Positions 51,330-60,441 of a stretch of 64,000 nucleotides of DNA are shown here, piece by piece. The DNA is from Thauera aromatica K172 (GTDB lineage: Bacteria; Pseudomonadota; Gammaproteobacteria; Burkholderiales; Rhodocyclaceae): positions 3,046,041-3,110,040 of the forward strand of contig NZ_CP028339.1 of assembly GCF_003030465.1 (NCBI RefSeq), written 5' to 3'. The notes beneath the pieces are model-generated. The model worked only from the letters and a program-made list of their open reading frames with translations. It had not been told where the DNA came from and did no database searches. Made by a program: the position numbers and the translations under genes. The stretch's first letter is position 1; each line of letters starts with the position of its first letter.

Positions 51330-51708
51330 TTGCGACGACAGCCTGAAGCGAAGCGCGAAAAGTATGAAGTCCAGCCACCTTCTCGGTGAGGTTTTTCACG
51401 AATTTCTCAAGCAGGCGGAAAACGCTTTTCTTCCGCACTGCGCAAGGCGTGTTGTGTCGCCCGAATCAAGCCCACATTTTTGAAGGAGCAGTCACTTCCC
51501 GCACCGCAACATCAATGCATTAGGAAAATGACTGGCATGATCCATGCTTTTTATCCGAAGCAGCTGAAGATCAGTTCGCATCATTATTAAAAGCGGGTGG
51601 CTGCTGCTCATTGACCCGGCCATTCGAAGCGCTTCTGCAACCAACCTGCCGCCGTGACTGGCTACAGGCAAAAAAAAGCCGCAGTTCTATTTGCTCAAGG
51701 AGGAAGAC
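51330..51708. other. Long leader/promoter region before the DUF1302 gene
   Basis: Contains the sigma-54 promoter (51533-51548), an AT-richer run with GCGGAA/TTCCGC inverted repeat (about 51414-51436), and a Shine-Dalgarno AAGGAGG before 51709. No gene is seen. Confidence 0.6.
51533..51548 (+). promoter_or_regulatory. Sigma-54 promoter of the DUF1302/DUF1329/RND cassette
   Basis: TGGCATGATCCATGCT with GG and GC 12 bases apart. It lies 160 bases before the DUF1302 start, giving a leader of ~150 bases. Confidence 0.65.
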
Positions 51709-53394
51709 ATGAACGACAAGCAGTCCCGTTTCGATCCCGGTTTCGCACCGCGGATTTCGCCCATCGGCAGGGCCGTCGCCACCGTTTGCGCCGGCATGGC
51801 AATTTCAGGCGCAGCGTTCGGCTTCACCATCGATACGGGCAATTCCGACCTGTCGGTGCGCTGGGACAACACGATCAAGTACAACGCCAGCTGGCGTGTG
51901 GAGAAACAGGACGGCCGCGGCCCGGCCTCGGATGCGGGGGCGCAGATCAACACCAACGACGGCGACCGCAATTTCAGTCGTGGGCTGATTTCGAACCGGG
52001 CCGACCTGCTCTCCGAGTTCGACCTGCGCTACCGCAACAACATGGGTTTCCGGGTCAGCGGCGCCGCCTGGTACGACCAGGTGTACAACGAATCGAACGA
52101 CCGCAGCCAACGCTACGCTTGGTCGCTCAACCAGCGCTCGGCCGATTTCGACGAATTCACCACCGCCACCGAAAAGCTCCACGGGCGCAAGGCGGAGTTC
52201 CTCGACGCCTTCGTCTATGGCCGCACCGAGATCGCCGGCAAGGGCCTGAACCTGAAGGCGGGGCGCTTCACCCAGCTCTACGGCGAGACCCTGTTCTTCG
52301 GCGCCAACGGCATCGCCGGCGCCCAGACCCCGCTCGATCTGGCCCGTGCGCTGTCAGTGCCGAACTCGCAGTTCAAGGAAGTCGCGCGCCCGGTCGGCCA
52401 GGTCTCGGCGCAGCTGCAACTCAGCGCCGACGTCTCGATCGGCGCCTACTACCAGTACGAATGGCGCGACTCACGCCTGCCGGGAGCGGGCAGCTATTTC
52501 GCCTTCGCCGACTTCCCCGGCGCCGGCGGCGAGTTCCTGTACGGACCGTTCGGCCCCAACGGCACGCTGCGCCGGGGCGATGACCTCGATGCCAAGGACT
52601 CCGGCCAGGGCGGCGTGCAGGTCAAGTTCCGTGCCGGCGACACCGAGTACGGGCTGTACGCCGCCCAGTTCCACGACAAGCTGCCGCAGTTCTACATCCG
52701 CCCCGGGGTGAACGCCGATCCGGGCCGCGGCGTCGATGGCGACTATGTCCTCGTCTATGCGGAGAACATCCGCACGATCGGCGCCAGCTTTGCCACCCTG
52801 GTGGGGGAGACGAACGTCTCGGGCGAACTGTCGTTCCGCGAAAACCAGCCGCTGGTGGGTACCGGCAACGTCCTCCTCGGCCTGGGCGGGGCGGACAACG
52901 ATGACGATGCGACCTTCCCGAAAGGCAAAACGATGCATCTGAGCCTGTCGGCGATCAGCGTCCTGCCGGCCAATGCGCTGTGGGAAGGGGCCTCTTTCGT
53001 CGGCGAGTTCGCCTACAACCGGGTGCTCAGCGTCACCGACAACCGCGCCGCGCTCGACCCGAACGCCACCCGCGAAGCCAGCGCGATCCAGTTCGTGTTC
53101 ACGCCGGAATATTTCCAGGTCGTCCCCGGGCTCGATCTGCAGGTGCCGATCGGCGTCAACTACGGCCTGGCCGGACGCTCCTCGGTCAATGGCGTGCTGT
53201 TCCCGTCGGAGAACGGCGGCAGCCTGAGCATCGGGGTGAAGGCCGACTACCGCAAGACCTGGCAGGGCGGGCTGAACTACACCCACTACGTCGGCTCCTC
53301 GGGTTCGATCGTCAATCCGGCCGGCGAGCTGTCCTATGACAATTTCCACGGCGACCGCGACTTCGTATCGCTCACGATCCAGCGCACGTTCTGA
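51709..53394 (+). CDS. DUF1302 outer-membrane-type protein
   Basis: 561 residues from ATG 51709, chosen over 51691 because AAGGAGG lies right upstream. Signal peptide near ATVCAGMAISGAAFGFTID, then a beta-rich barrel-like sequence (NSDLSVRWDNTIKYNASWRV, ANGIAGAQTPLDLARALSVP), ending in DFVSLTIQRTF with terminal Phe. DUF1302 proteins are predicted outer-membrane proteins found with DUF1329 and RND/MMPL transporters near hydrophobic-compound degradation. It probably gives passage to phenols or related compounds (inference). Confidence 0.85.
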   Translation: MNDKQSRFDPGFAPRISPIGRAVATVCAGMAISGAAFGFTIDTGNSDLSVRWDNTIKYNASWRVEKQDGRGPASDAGAQINTNDGDRNFSRGLISNRADLLSEFDLRYRNNMGFRVSGAAWYDQVYNESNDRSQRYAWSLNQRSADFDEFTTATEKLHGRKAEFLDAFVYGRTEIAGKGLNLKAGRFTQLYGETLFFGANGIAGAQTPLDLARALSVPNSQFKEVARPVGQVSAQLQLSADVSIGAYYQYEWRDSRLPGAGSYFAFADFPGAGGEFLYGPFGPNGTLRRGDDLDAKDSGQGGVQVKFRAGDTEYGLYAAQFHDKLPQFYIRPGVNADPGRGVDGDYVLVYAENIRTIGASFATLVGETNVSGELSFRENQPLVGTGNVLLGLGGADNDDDATFPKGKTMHLSLSAISVLPANALWEGASFVGEFAYNRVLSVTDNRAALDPNATREASAIQFVFTPEYFQVVPGLDLQVPIGVNYGLAGRSSVNGVLFPSENGGSLSIGVKADYRKTWQGGLNYTHYVGSSGSIVNPAGELSYDNFHGDRDFVSLTIQRTF

Positions 53395-53422
53395 TTCTTA
53401 TAAAACGACCGAGGAGATCAAT

Positions 53423-54793
53423 ATGTTCACGTTTAAAAAGACCTTGCTGTGCGTCTCCATCCTGGCGCTGAGCGCCGGCATGCAGAGCACGATGGCTGCG
53501 GTGAGCGCGGACGAAGCGGCCAAGCTCAAAACCTGGCTGACGCCGCTCGGCGGCGAAAAAGCCGGCAACAAGGACGGGACGATTCCGGCGTGGACCGGGG
53601 GCCAGACCGGCCCGGTCGCGGGGCCGAAAGTGGGCGACATTCCGGTGAACCTTTTCCCGAATGAAAAGCCGTTCCTGCAGATCACCGCATCGAACATGGC
53701 CCAGCATGCGGACAAGCTCACCGAAGGCACGCAGGCGCTGCTGAAGAAATACCCGGACACGTTCCGTGTCGACGTCTATCCGACCCACCGCACGGCGACG
53801 GTGCCGGAACATGTGGCCGCAAACACGCTCAAGAATGCGACCAACTGCAAGACGACCGAAGGCGGCCATTCGGTCGAGGGCTGCTTCGGCGGTCTCCCGT
53901 TCCCGATTCCGCAGACCGGCGTGGAAGTCATCTGGAACTACCTGCTGCGAGTCGAGCCCGAATCGATCGAGTTCGGTTTCAAGAACATTCTCGGCGCATC
54001 CGATGGCAGCCATACCCTGGCCACCCGCAACGACAACTTCTGGCAATACCCCTACCACTACAAGGATGGCTCGTGGGAGACCTGGTCGAAGGACGGCAAG
54101 GGCGAGTATTCGATACAGCGTTTCAATACCACGGCGCCGTCCTTCAAGGTCGGCGAGTCGCTGGTCGTTCGCGACAGCATCGATCCCAAGGCCTCGCGCC
54201 AGGCCTGGCAGTACCTGGTCGGCCAGCGCCGCGTGCGCCGCGCACCGACGGTCGGTTACGACACGCCGGACTTCGTCGCCTCGGGGGCGAACTATTTCGA
54301 CGAGGTGCAAGGTTTCTGGGGTCACCCCGACCGCTACGAGTGGAAGCTCGTCGGCAAGCGCGAGATGTACATTCCCTACAACAACAATGAACTGGTCACG
54401 GCCAAGGTTGCCGACGCCTACGACAAGTTCCACCTGAATCCGGCCAAGGTGCGCTGGGAGCTGCACCGGGTGTGGGAAGTCGAAGGCACGGTGGTGTCGG
54501 GCAAGCGCCATGCGGTGCCCAAGCGCAAGTATTACTTCGACGAGGACACCGGGTTGATGGTGCTGATGGATGGCTATGACGCCGAAGGCAAGCTCTGGCG
54601 CACCTCGCAGGTGCCCAACTTCTTCGTGCCCGCCGTTCCGGCGCTCCTGGTCAAGCAGGTGACGGTGTTCAACCTGCAGGCCGGCACGATGAGCACGGTG
54701 CAGGGGCTGAACGACGAATCCTACCGTGTCGTGCCGCGCAAGCCCGAGACCTTCTTCACCGGGGATGCCGTCGCCGCCGACGCTGCACGCTGA
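53423..54793 (+). CDS. DUF1329 periplasmic/outer-membrane lipid-transfer-like protein
   Basis: 456 residues from ATG 53423 after GAGGAGAT. Signal peptide (FKKTLLCVSILALSAGMQST) and a DUF1329 domain: LKTWLTPLGGEKAGNKDGTI, TVPEHVAANTLKNATNCKTT and YLVGQRRVRRAPTVGYDTPD. It is LolB/LolA-like in overall fold prediction. It goes with DUF1302 by rule; their stop-start gap is 28 bases. Function unknown; likely delivers or collects hydrophobic molecules. Confidence 0.85.
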   Translation: MFTFKKTLLCVSILALSAGMQSTMAAVSADEAAKLKTWLTPLGGEKAGNKDGTIPAWTGGQTGPVAGPKVGDIPVNLFPNEKPFLQITASNMAQHADKLTEGTQALLKKYPDTFRVDVYPTHRTATVPEHVAANTLKNATNCKTTEGGHSVEGCFGGLPFPIPQTGVEVIWNYLLRVEPESIEFGFKNILGASDGSHTLATRNDNFWQYPYHYKDGSWETWSKDGKGEYSIQRFNTTAPSFKVGESLVVRDSIDPKASRQAWQYLVGQRRVRRAPTVGYDTPDFVASGANYFDEVQGFWGHPDRYEWKLVGKREMYIPYNNNELVTAKVADAYDKFHLNPAKVRWELHRVWEVEGTVVSGKRHAVPKRKYYFDEDTGLMVLMDGYDAEGKLWRTSQVPNFFVPAVPALLVKQVTVFNLQAGTMSTVQGLNDESYRVVPRKPETFFTGDAVAADAAR

Positions 54794-54800
54794 CCTCGCC

Positions 54801-54924
54801 CGGCGGCGGAACCGCCGCCGGAGGGCCTGCCGGGCTGCGGGCAGTCCCTCCGCTTTTCAGATCGGCGGCGGAACCGCCGCCGGAGGGCCTGCCGGGCTGC
54901 GGGCAGTCCCTCCGCTTTTCAGAT
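54801..54924 (+). repeat. 62-bp tandem direct repeat with GC hairpins
   Basis: CGGCGGCGGAACCGCCGCCG followed by GAGGGCCTGCCGGGCTGCGG and GCAGTCCCTCCGC occurs twice with period 62 (start 54801 and 54863). Each copy holds a hairpin GGCGGC-GGAA-CCGCCGCC and a second small inverted repeat. It sits between the DUF1329 and YCF48-like genes, so it probably attenuates or stabilises the mRNA. Confidence 0.85.
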
Positions 54925-55000
54925 CGGGTTTTTCGTTGTTGAACGACGTTCCGTCCACGGCACCGACCCGCGGGGTTTTCTGCTGCGCGACGGAGCGCGA

Positions 55001-56155
55001 ATGAGAGTAGGCCACATGGTTCTGAACATTGCGCTGCGGCCCCTGGTGGCGGCCACCCTTTTGAGCTTGATCTGCCCGCTGGCAACGGCCGCGACGGCCG
55101 CTGCTGCAGCAGCCGCGGCGACGGCGACCGGCCAGCCGGTGCCGGACCTGATGGAGCTGCCGGCCCGTGCCGATGTGCGCGCCACCAGCACGGTCCAGCT
55201 GGCGGTGACCCGGGCGGGCGAGCGGCTGGTGTCGGTGGGCGCGCGCGGCACCGTGCTGCTGTCGGACGACGGCGGAGCGAGCTGGCGCCAGGCGCGCGCG
55301 GTGCCCGCGAGCGTGGCGCTCACCGACGTCTGCTTCGTCGACGAGCAGCTGGGCTGGGCGGTCGGCCACAGCGGCATCGTGCTCCATTCGCGCGATGGGG
55401 GCGAAACCTGGGTGCGCCAGCTCGACGGCCGCCAGGGCGCGCAGGCGGCGCTGGACGAAGCCCAGGCGCTCGCAGCGGCAGGCTCGGACGGGGCCGAGCG
55501 GCGCCTGCGCGAGGCCCAGGCGATGGTCGAGGACGGCCCGGACAAGCCGCTCTTGAGCGTGCATTTCATCGATGCGCGCCGCGGCTGGGCGGTGGGCGCC
55601 TACGGCCTGGCGCTCACCACCGACGATGGCGGCCAGTCCTGGCAGGCCTTCATCGCACGCCTGCCCAATCCGCGCGGCAAGCACCTGTATCAGGTCCGCG
55701 CCGACGGCGCCCGCCTGCTCATCGCCGGCGAGCAGGGCGCGCTGTTCCGCTCGGACGATGGCGGAGCGTCGTTTGCCGAAGTGCACACGCCCTACCCGGG
55801 CACCTTCTTCGGCGCCCTCGCGCTCGGGCCGGACACGCTGCTCGCCTACGGCCTGCGGGGCAATGTCTGGCGCAGCGGCGACGGGGGCGCGAACTGGGCG
55901 CAGATCGCCCTCGACCAGGAAATCACCCTCACCAGCGGCCTGCGCCTGGCCGACGGCACCGTCGTGCTCGCCGACGAGAGCGGGCGCCTGCTGCGCAGCG
56001 ACGACCAAGGGCGCAGCTTTCGCGCGCTCGAGGCCCAGGCCCCCAACGCGGTCACCGCCCTGGTGCAGATCGAGGACGGCGCCCTGGTGCTGTCCGGCGC
56101 ACGCGGTCTGAACCGCGTCGATGCAGCTCAACTCGTCGTTACGGAACGCAAATAA
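55001..56155 (+). CDS. YCF48/BNR-repeat beta-propeller protein
   Basis: 384 residues; an alternative ATG at 55016 would give a better signal peptide (MVLNIALRPLVAATLLSLIC then PLATA). Repeats of the pattern VLLSDDGGASWRQARAVPAS, IVLHSRDGGETWVRQLDGRQ, LALTTDDGGQSWQAFIARLP and LFRSDDGGASFAEVHTPYPG are BNR/YCF48 (Asp-box) repeats forming a beta-propeller. In related clusters it is linked to DUF1302, DUF1329 and MMPL genes. It may be an assembly factor for the transport system. Overlaps the MMPL start by one base. Confidence 0.85.
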   Translation: MRVGHMVLNIALRPLVAATLLSLICPLATAATAAAAAAAATATGQPVPDLMELPARADVRATSTVQLAVTRAGERLVSVGARGTVLLSDDGGASWRQARAVPASVALTDVCFVDEQLGWAVGHSGIVLHSRDGGETWVRQLDGRQGAQAALDEAQALAAAGSDGAERRLREAQAMVEDGPDKPLLSVHFIDARRGWAVGAYGLALTTDDGGQSWQAFIARLPNPRGKHLYQVRADGARLLIAGEQGALFRSDDGGASFAEVHTPYPGTFFGALALGPDTLLAYGLRGNVWRSGDGGANWAQIALDQEITLTSGLRLADGTVVLADESGRLLRSDDQGRSFRALEAQAPNAVTALVQIEDGALVLSGARGLNRVDAAQLVVTERK

Positions 56156-58551
56156 TGGCTGTCGCACATTCCCTTCCGGCCGAAGCGGTGATCGCCAACC
56201 TGGCCGACTTCGATGCACGTTCGGGTTCGCTGGCCGAGCGCGTGCTGTTCAACAACCGCCTGCTGATCGTCCTGCTGTGCCTGCTGGCCACGCTGGTGCT
56301 CGGCTACCAGGCGCTCGGGCTCAAGTTGAACGCCGCGTTCGACAAGATGATCCCGACCAGCCACCCGTACGTCGTGAACTTCCTCGACAACCGCAGCCAG
56401 CTCGCGGGCATGGGCAACAGCCTGCGCATCGCCGTGGCGGTCACCGAAGGGGACATCTTCGACGAAGAGTACCTCGACACCGTGCGCAAGCTCAGCGACG
56501 AGCTGTTCCTGCTGCCCGGCGTCGACCGCCCCTACATGAAATCCTTGTGGGCGCCCGCGGTGCGCTGGACCGGCGTCACCGAGGAAGGGCTCGACGGCGG
56601 CCCGGTGATCCCGGACGACTACGACGGCTCGCCCGCATCGATCGAGCAGGTGCGGGTCAATGTCGAGCGCTCGGGCGAGATCGGCCAGCTGGTCGCGGCC
56701 AACTACCAGTCGAGCATCATTCTGGTGCCGCTGCAGGACAAGATCGCCGAGACCGGCGAGCGGATCGACTACCACGCGCTCTCCCAGCGCATCGAGGAAT
56801 TGCGCGCGAAATACGAGTCGGACACGATCCGGATCCACGTCACCGGCTTCGCCAAGGTGGTGGGCGATCTGATCGAGGGCCTGCTGCAGGTGATGGTGTT
56901 CTTCGCCGTGGCGATCGTCATCTGCACCGCGGTGCTGTACTGGTACACCCGCTGCCTGCGCAGCACGCTCCTGGTGGTGGCGTGCTCGGTGGTGGCCGTG
57001 GTGTGGCTGCTGGGCCTGTTGCCCACGCTCGGTTACGAGCTCGACCCCTACTCGGTGCTGGTGCCCTTTCTCGTCTTCGCCATCGGCATGAGCCACGGCG
57101 CGCAGAAGATGAACGGCATCATGCAGGATATCGGCCGCGGCACGCACAGCCTGGTGGCCGCGCGCTACACCTTCCGCCGTCTGTTCCTGGCCGGGATGAC
57201 CGCGCTCCTGGCCGATGCGGTGGGCTTTGCGGTGCTGATGGTGATCGACATCCAGGTCATCCAGGATCTGGCGGTGACCGCCAGCATCGGGGTGGCGGTG
57301 CTGATCTTCACCAACCTCGTGCTGCTGCCGATCCTGCTCTCGTACACCGGGGTGAGCCCGGTGGCGGCCCAGCGCAGCCTGAAGGCCGAGCTCATGGAGG
57401 CCAGCGGCACGCATGCCAAGCATCCGTTCTGGGCCTTCCTCGATCTCTTCACCCAGCGCAAGTGGGCCCGCATCGCGGTGCTGGCGGGGCTGGTGATGGG
57501 GGCGCTCGGACTCGCGGTGAGCTTTCAGCTCAAGATCGGCGACACCGACCCGGGTGCGCCCGAGCTGCGCCCGGACTCGCGCTACAACCGCGACAACGCC
57601 TTCATGACCGCCAACTACGCCGCGAGCAGCGACGTGTACATCGTCATGGTGCGCACGCCGCAATACGCCTGCGGCCAGTACGACACGCTGATGGCGGTCG
57701 ATGCGCTCGAGCGCGAGCTGCAGCAGCTGCCCGGGGTGGAGGCGACCAGCTCGCTGGCCGGGCTGGCCAAGGTGTCCAACGCGGGCATGAACGAGGGCAG
57801 CCTGAAGTGGTTCGAGATCCCGCGCTCGCAGGACATGTTGAACGCGATCATCACCCGCGCCCCGCGCGAGATGTTCAACCAGAACTGCGACCTGCTCACC
57901 GTCTATGCCTACCTGAAGGATCACAAGGCCGACACGCTCGCCAGCGTCGTGAATGTGGTCGAAGCGTTCGCCGCGCGCCACGGCACCGAGGAGGTGCGCT
58001 TTCTGAACGCGGCGGGCAACGCCGGCATCGAGGCCGCGACCAACATCGTGGTGCGAAAGGCCAACGTGCAGATGCTGTTCCTGGTCTATGCGGCGGTGAT
58101 CGTGCTCGCGTTCATCACCTTCCGCTCGTGGCGGGCGGTGGTGTGTGCGGTGGTGCCGCTGATGATCACCTCGGTGCTGTGCGAGGCGCTGATGGTGTGG
58201 CTCAACATCGGGGTCAAGGTCGCCACCTTGCCGGTGATCGCGCTCGGGGTGGGGATCGGCGTCGATTACGCGCTCTACGTGATGACGGTCACGCTCGCCC
58301 GCCTCAAGGAAGGCATGAGCCTGTCCGAAGCCTATTACAAGGCGCTCACCTTCACCGGCAAGGTGGTGGTGCTCACCGGCATCACCCTGGGCCTGGCCGT
58401 GGCCACCTGGGCCTGGTCGCCGATCAAGTTCCAGGCCGACATGGGCATTCTGCTCGCCTTCATGTTCATCTGGAACATGCTCGGCGCACTGATCCTGCTG
58501 CCGGCGTTGGGGCATTTCCTGCTGCGGCCGAAAAAAGCCGCGCAGGGCTGA
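56155..58551 (+). CDS. MMPL/RND-superfamily transporter
   Basis: 798 residues. Twelve helices in two halves, each with a large periplasmic loop; the first helix is VLFNNRLLIVLLCLLATLVL. The halves show VPFLVFAIGMSHGAQKMNGI and VIALGVGIGVDYALYVMTVT, the Gly/Asp helix-4/10 stretches that carry the proton relay of RND transporters (Asp in GVDYAL). Members export lipids or hydrophobic compounds. In this cassette the gene may export toxic phenolics or take up hydrophobic substrate. Translationally coupled to the YCF48 gene. Confidence 0.9.
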   Translation: MAVAHSLPAEAVIANLADFDARSGSLAERVLFNNRLLIVLLCLLATLVLGYQALGLKLNAAFDKMIPTSHPYVVNFLDNRSQLAGMGNSLRIAVAVTEGDIFDEEYLDTVRKLSDELFLLPGVDRPYMKSLWAPAVRWTGVTEEGLDGGPVIPDDYDGSPASIEQVRVNVERSGEIGQLVAANYQSSIILVPLQDKIAETGERIDYHALSQRIEELRAKYESDTIRIHVTGFAKVVGDLIEGLLQVMVFFAVAIVICTAVLYWYTRCLRSTLLVVACSVVAVVWLLGLLPTLGYELDPYSVLVPFLVFAIGMSHGAQKMNGIMQDIGRGTHSLVAARYTFRRLFLAGMTALLADAVGFAVLMVIDIQVIQDLAVTASIGVAVLIFTNLVLLPILLSYTGVSPVAAQRSLKAELMEASGTHAKHPFWAFLDLFTQRKWARIAVLAGLVMGALGLAVSFQLKIGDTDPGAPELRPDSRYNRDNAFMTANYAASSDVYIVMVRTPQYACGQYDTLMAVDALERELQQLPGVEATSSLAGLAKVSNAGMNEGSLKWFEIPRSQDMLNAIITRAPREMFNQNCDLLTVYAYLKDHKADTLASVVNVVEAFAARHGTEEVRFLNAAGNAGIEAATNIVVRKANVQMLFLVYAAVIVLAFITFRSWRAVVCAVVPLMITSVLCEALMVWLNIGVKVATLPVIALGVGIGVDYALYVMTVTLARLKEGMSLSEAYYKALTFTGKVVVLTGITLGLAVATWAWSPIKFQADMGILLAFMFIWNMLGALILLPALGHFLLRPKKAAQG

Positions 58552-58569
58552 AGACAAGGGAGAAATGCA

Positions 58570-59022
58570 ATGTACCGTCACATCCTCGTGCCGCTCGACG
58601 GATCGGAGCTGGCCGGCGCCCTGCTCGCCCAGGCCGTCGAATTCGCCCGCGCCCTCGGCGCCCGCATCACCTTCTTCACGATGGTCGAAGACTACGGCGC
58701 CACCCAGGAAGGGGCGCTGATGCGCACGCTGTCTCCCGAAAGGTTCGAAACCGAGATGAAGCGCCAGGCCTCGGCCATCCTGTCGAAAGCGGCGCAGGCC
58801 GCTCAGGCGGCGGGATTGACCTGTGACGCGGTCGTGCGCGTCGGCTCGGAAGCGTATGTGCAGATCATCGAGGTCGCCCGGGAAGAGGGCTGCGACCTGA
58901 TCTACATGGCGTCCCACGGCCATCGCGGACTCAAGGCGCTGATGCTCGGATCGCAGACCCAGAAGGTGCTCACCCATTCGCCGCTGCCGGTTTTTGTGGC
59001 GAAGGCCAGCCCGCCTTGTTGA
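58570..59022 (+). CDS. Universal stress protein (UspA family)
   Basis: 150 residues. YRHILVPLDGSELAGALLAQ at the start, then VVRVGSEAYVQIIEVAREEG, CDLIYMASHGHRGLKALMLG and the end SQTQKVLTHSPLPVFVAKAS: the ATP-binding G-2x-G-9x-G(S/T) motif appears as GHRGLKALMLGSQ. Role: survival in energy or redox stress. It ends the cassette; 18 bases separate it from the MMPL gene. Confidence 0.93.
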   Translation: MYRHILVPLDGSELAGALLAQAVEFARALGARITFFTMVEDYGATQEGALMRTLSPERFETEMKRQASAILSKAAQAAQAAGLTCDAVVRVGSEAYVQIIEVAREEGCDLIYMASHGHRGLKALMLGSQTQKVLTHSPLPVFVAKASPPC

Positions 59023-59037
59023 CTCGACGCCATGCTG

Positions 59038-59059
59038 CCGGCCGCCCCATGGCGGCCGG
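59038..59059 (+). terminator. Hairpin after the universal stress gene
   Basis: A perfect 9-bp stem CCGGCCGCC / GGCGGCCGG with CCAT loop, 16 bases after the stop. No T-run, so weak evidence for rho-independent termination. Confidence 0.45.
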
Positions 59060-59201
59060 AGCGCCGCGTGTTATCGAAAGTGCATGATTTTGGCATCACC
59101 CGCAGGACGAACCCGGCCTTTTGCGCAGTGACCCGATGAAGTGCGGATCAGCTGTCGCCAAAGCGCTTCCGCCCGTTCAAGACTCCTCTGAGGAACCGTC
59201 A

Positions 59202-60320
59202 ATGCAATCTGCCAAGGGAATGACACAGCCGGCGCTCGGCCTGCTCGGCGTCGTGGTAACCATCGGTCTGTCGCTGGCGATCAGCACTGCTTTTGCACCC
59301 GATACGTTCGGCACCTGGGTGGCGTTTATCGTCATGTGCACGACGCCGGCACAGATCATCATCGGGCTGGTCTGGCACAACAGCTATCCCGGGATACTCG
59401 CCCGGCTGGGCCAGCCCGCACGGGGCCTGGCCATTCTCGCGATGCTGGCGGCGACGAGCTGCGTGGTCGCACCTGCAGTGCTGTTTCTCGTCGGCGGCGG
59501 GTTCGGTCCGCCAACCCCCTTCGTCAATATCTACGTCATCCTGACCATAGTAGCGACCTTCTGGCTGGTGGCGGTGTTCCAGTGCTGGCCAGCAGCAGCC
59601 GTCTCCGCCCATCCGGCGGTGGTCGGGGTCGGAACCCTGGTGCTGGCCTATGTCGTGGCCTGGGGCGTATTCCGGGCCGGTTTCGATTTCGGGGGGATGG
59701 CCGGCGCGCCGTTCTACGACGCCGCGCTCGACCCGCAGGGCGCCTTCCCCGCCTGGCAGATCCTCTCCTACGTCATAACGACGGTGGCCGTGATCATGGC
59801 CCTTGTGCTGCTCGACTTCTGGCTGCTCTCGCGGCTGGTCGACGCCTTTCCGGCATGGGGCAGACAACCTCTCTTCGGCCTGCTCGTCGGCACGACCGTG
59901 GTGCTCATCGCCGGCCTTCTCTGGTACGTCGGCGTGCGCGTGGCCGCGATGGACATGGTCGATTACATGGTGCGCGTGCCGGTGTCCCTCCTCTTCGGCG
60001 ATTTCATCCTGCTCACGCTGTTCCAGGCGGGACCGTCCCGGCGCCTGCCGCAACCGGCGAAAGGCGCCGCGCTGATCGCCGGATCGGCGGCGCTTGCCGT
60101 CCTCACCCATGGTCTCTACCGATTCACCGCGCTGGCGGCATTTGGCGCGCTTCCCGCTGGCGCGCCCGCATACGGGCTGGAGCTGTGGATCGCTACGGCG
60201 ATGCTGTCGATCACCTTCCCCATCATCGTCGCCTATGGCGAAGGCTTCGCTTGCTGGCCGTTTGCCGGCACGGCAAACGGCCCTGCCGCACCGCAAGCCG
60301 CAACTCAAGGTACGCGCTGA
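59202..60320 (+). CDS. Multispanning membrane protein of unknown function
   Basis: 372 residues from ATG 59202 (GAGGAA nine bases before); an earlier in-frame start at 59121 lacks a ribosome-binding site. About ten to eleven helices can be counted (TQPALGLLGVVVTIGLSLAI, ARGLAILAMLAATSCVVAPA, LWIATAMLSITFPIIVAYGE). WHNSYPG and ARLGQPARG stand in the loop after helix 2. No transporter family motif is recognised. It lies between the RND cassette and the sigma-54 activator gene. A transporter for an aromatic or organic acid is one possibility. Confidence 0.65.
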   Translation: MQSAKGMTQPALGLLGVVVTIGLSLAISTAFAPDTFGTWVAFIVMCTTPAQIIIGLVWHNSYPGILARLGQPARGLAILAMLAATSCVVAPAVLFLVGGGFGPPTPFVNIYVILTIVATFWLVAVFQCWPAAAVSAHPAVVGVGTLVLAYVVAWGVFRAGFDFGGMAGAPFYDAALDPQGAFPAWQILSYVITTVAVIMALVLLDFWLLSRLVDAFPAWGRQPLFGLLVGTTVVLIAGLLWYVGVRVAAMDMVDYMVRVPVSLLFGDFILLTLFQAGPSRRLPQPAKGAALIAGSAALAVLTHGLYRFTALAAFGALPAGAPAYGLELWIATAMLSITFPIIVAYGEGFACWPFAGTANGPAAPQAATQGTR

Positions 60321-60441
60321 CCGGGCAGCGCAGGCACACTATCCGGAGCGAGGCGATTCGAAGCCGGTACGGGCACCCCTGGGGCAACCCCGCCAGGGGG
60401 AGGCGATGCTTTGTCGAGAGCGTTTCCCGACTCAAGACGCA

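Noticed and set aside
51330-51530. A second XylR-type enhancer upstream of the DUF1302 promoter
   Set aside because: No TTGA-TCAA inverted repeat of suitable form was found; the GCGGAA/TTCCGC repeat alone is too weak.
56128-58977. 949-codon antisense frame opposite the MMPL gene
   Set aside because: His/Arg-rich shadow of a well-supported transporter gene.
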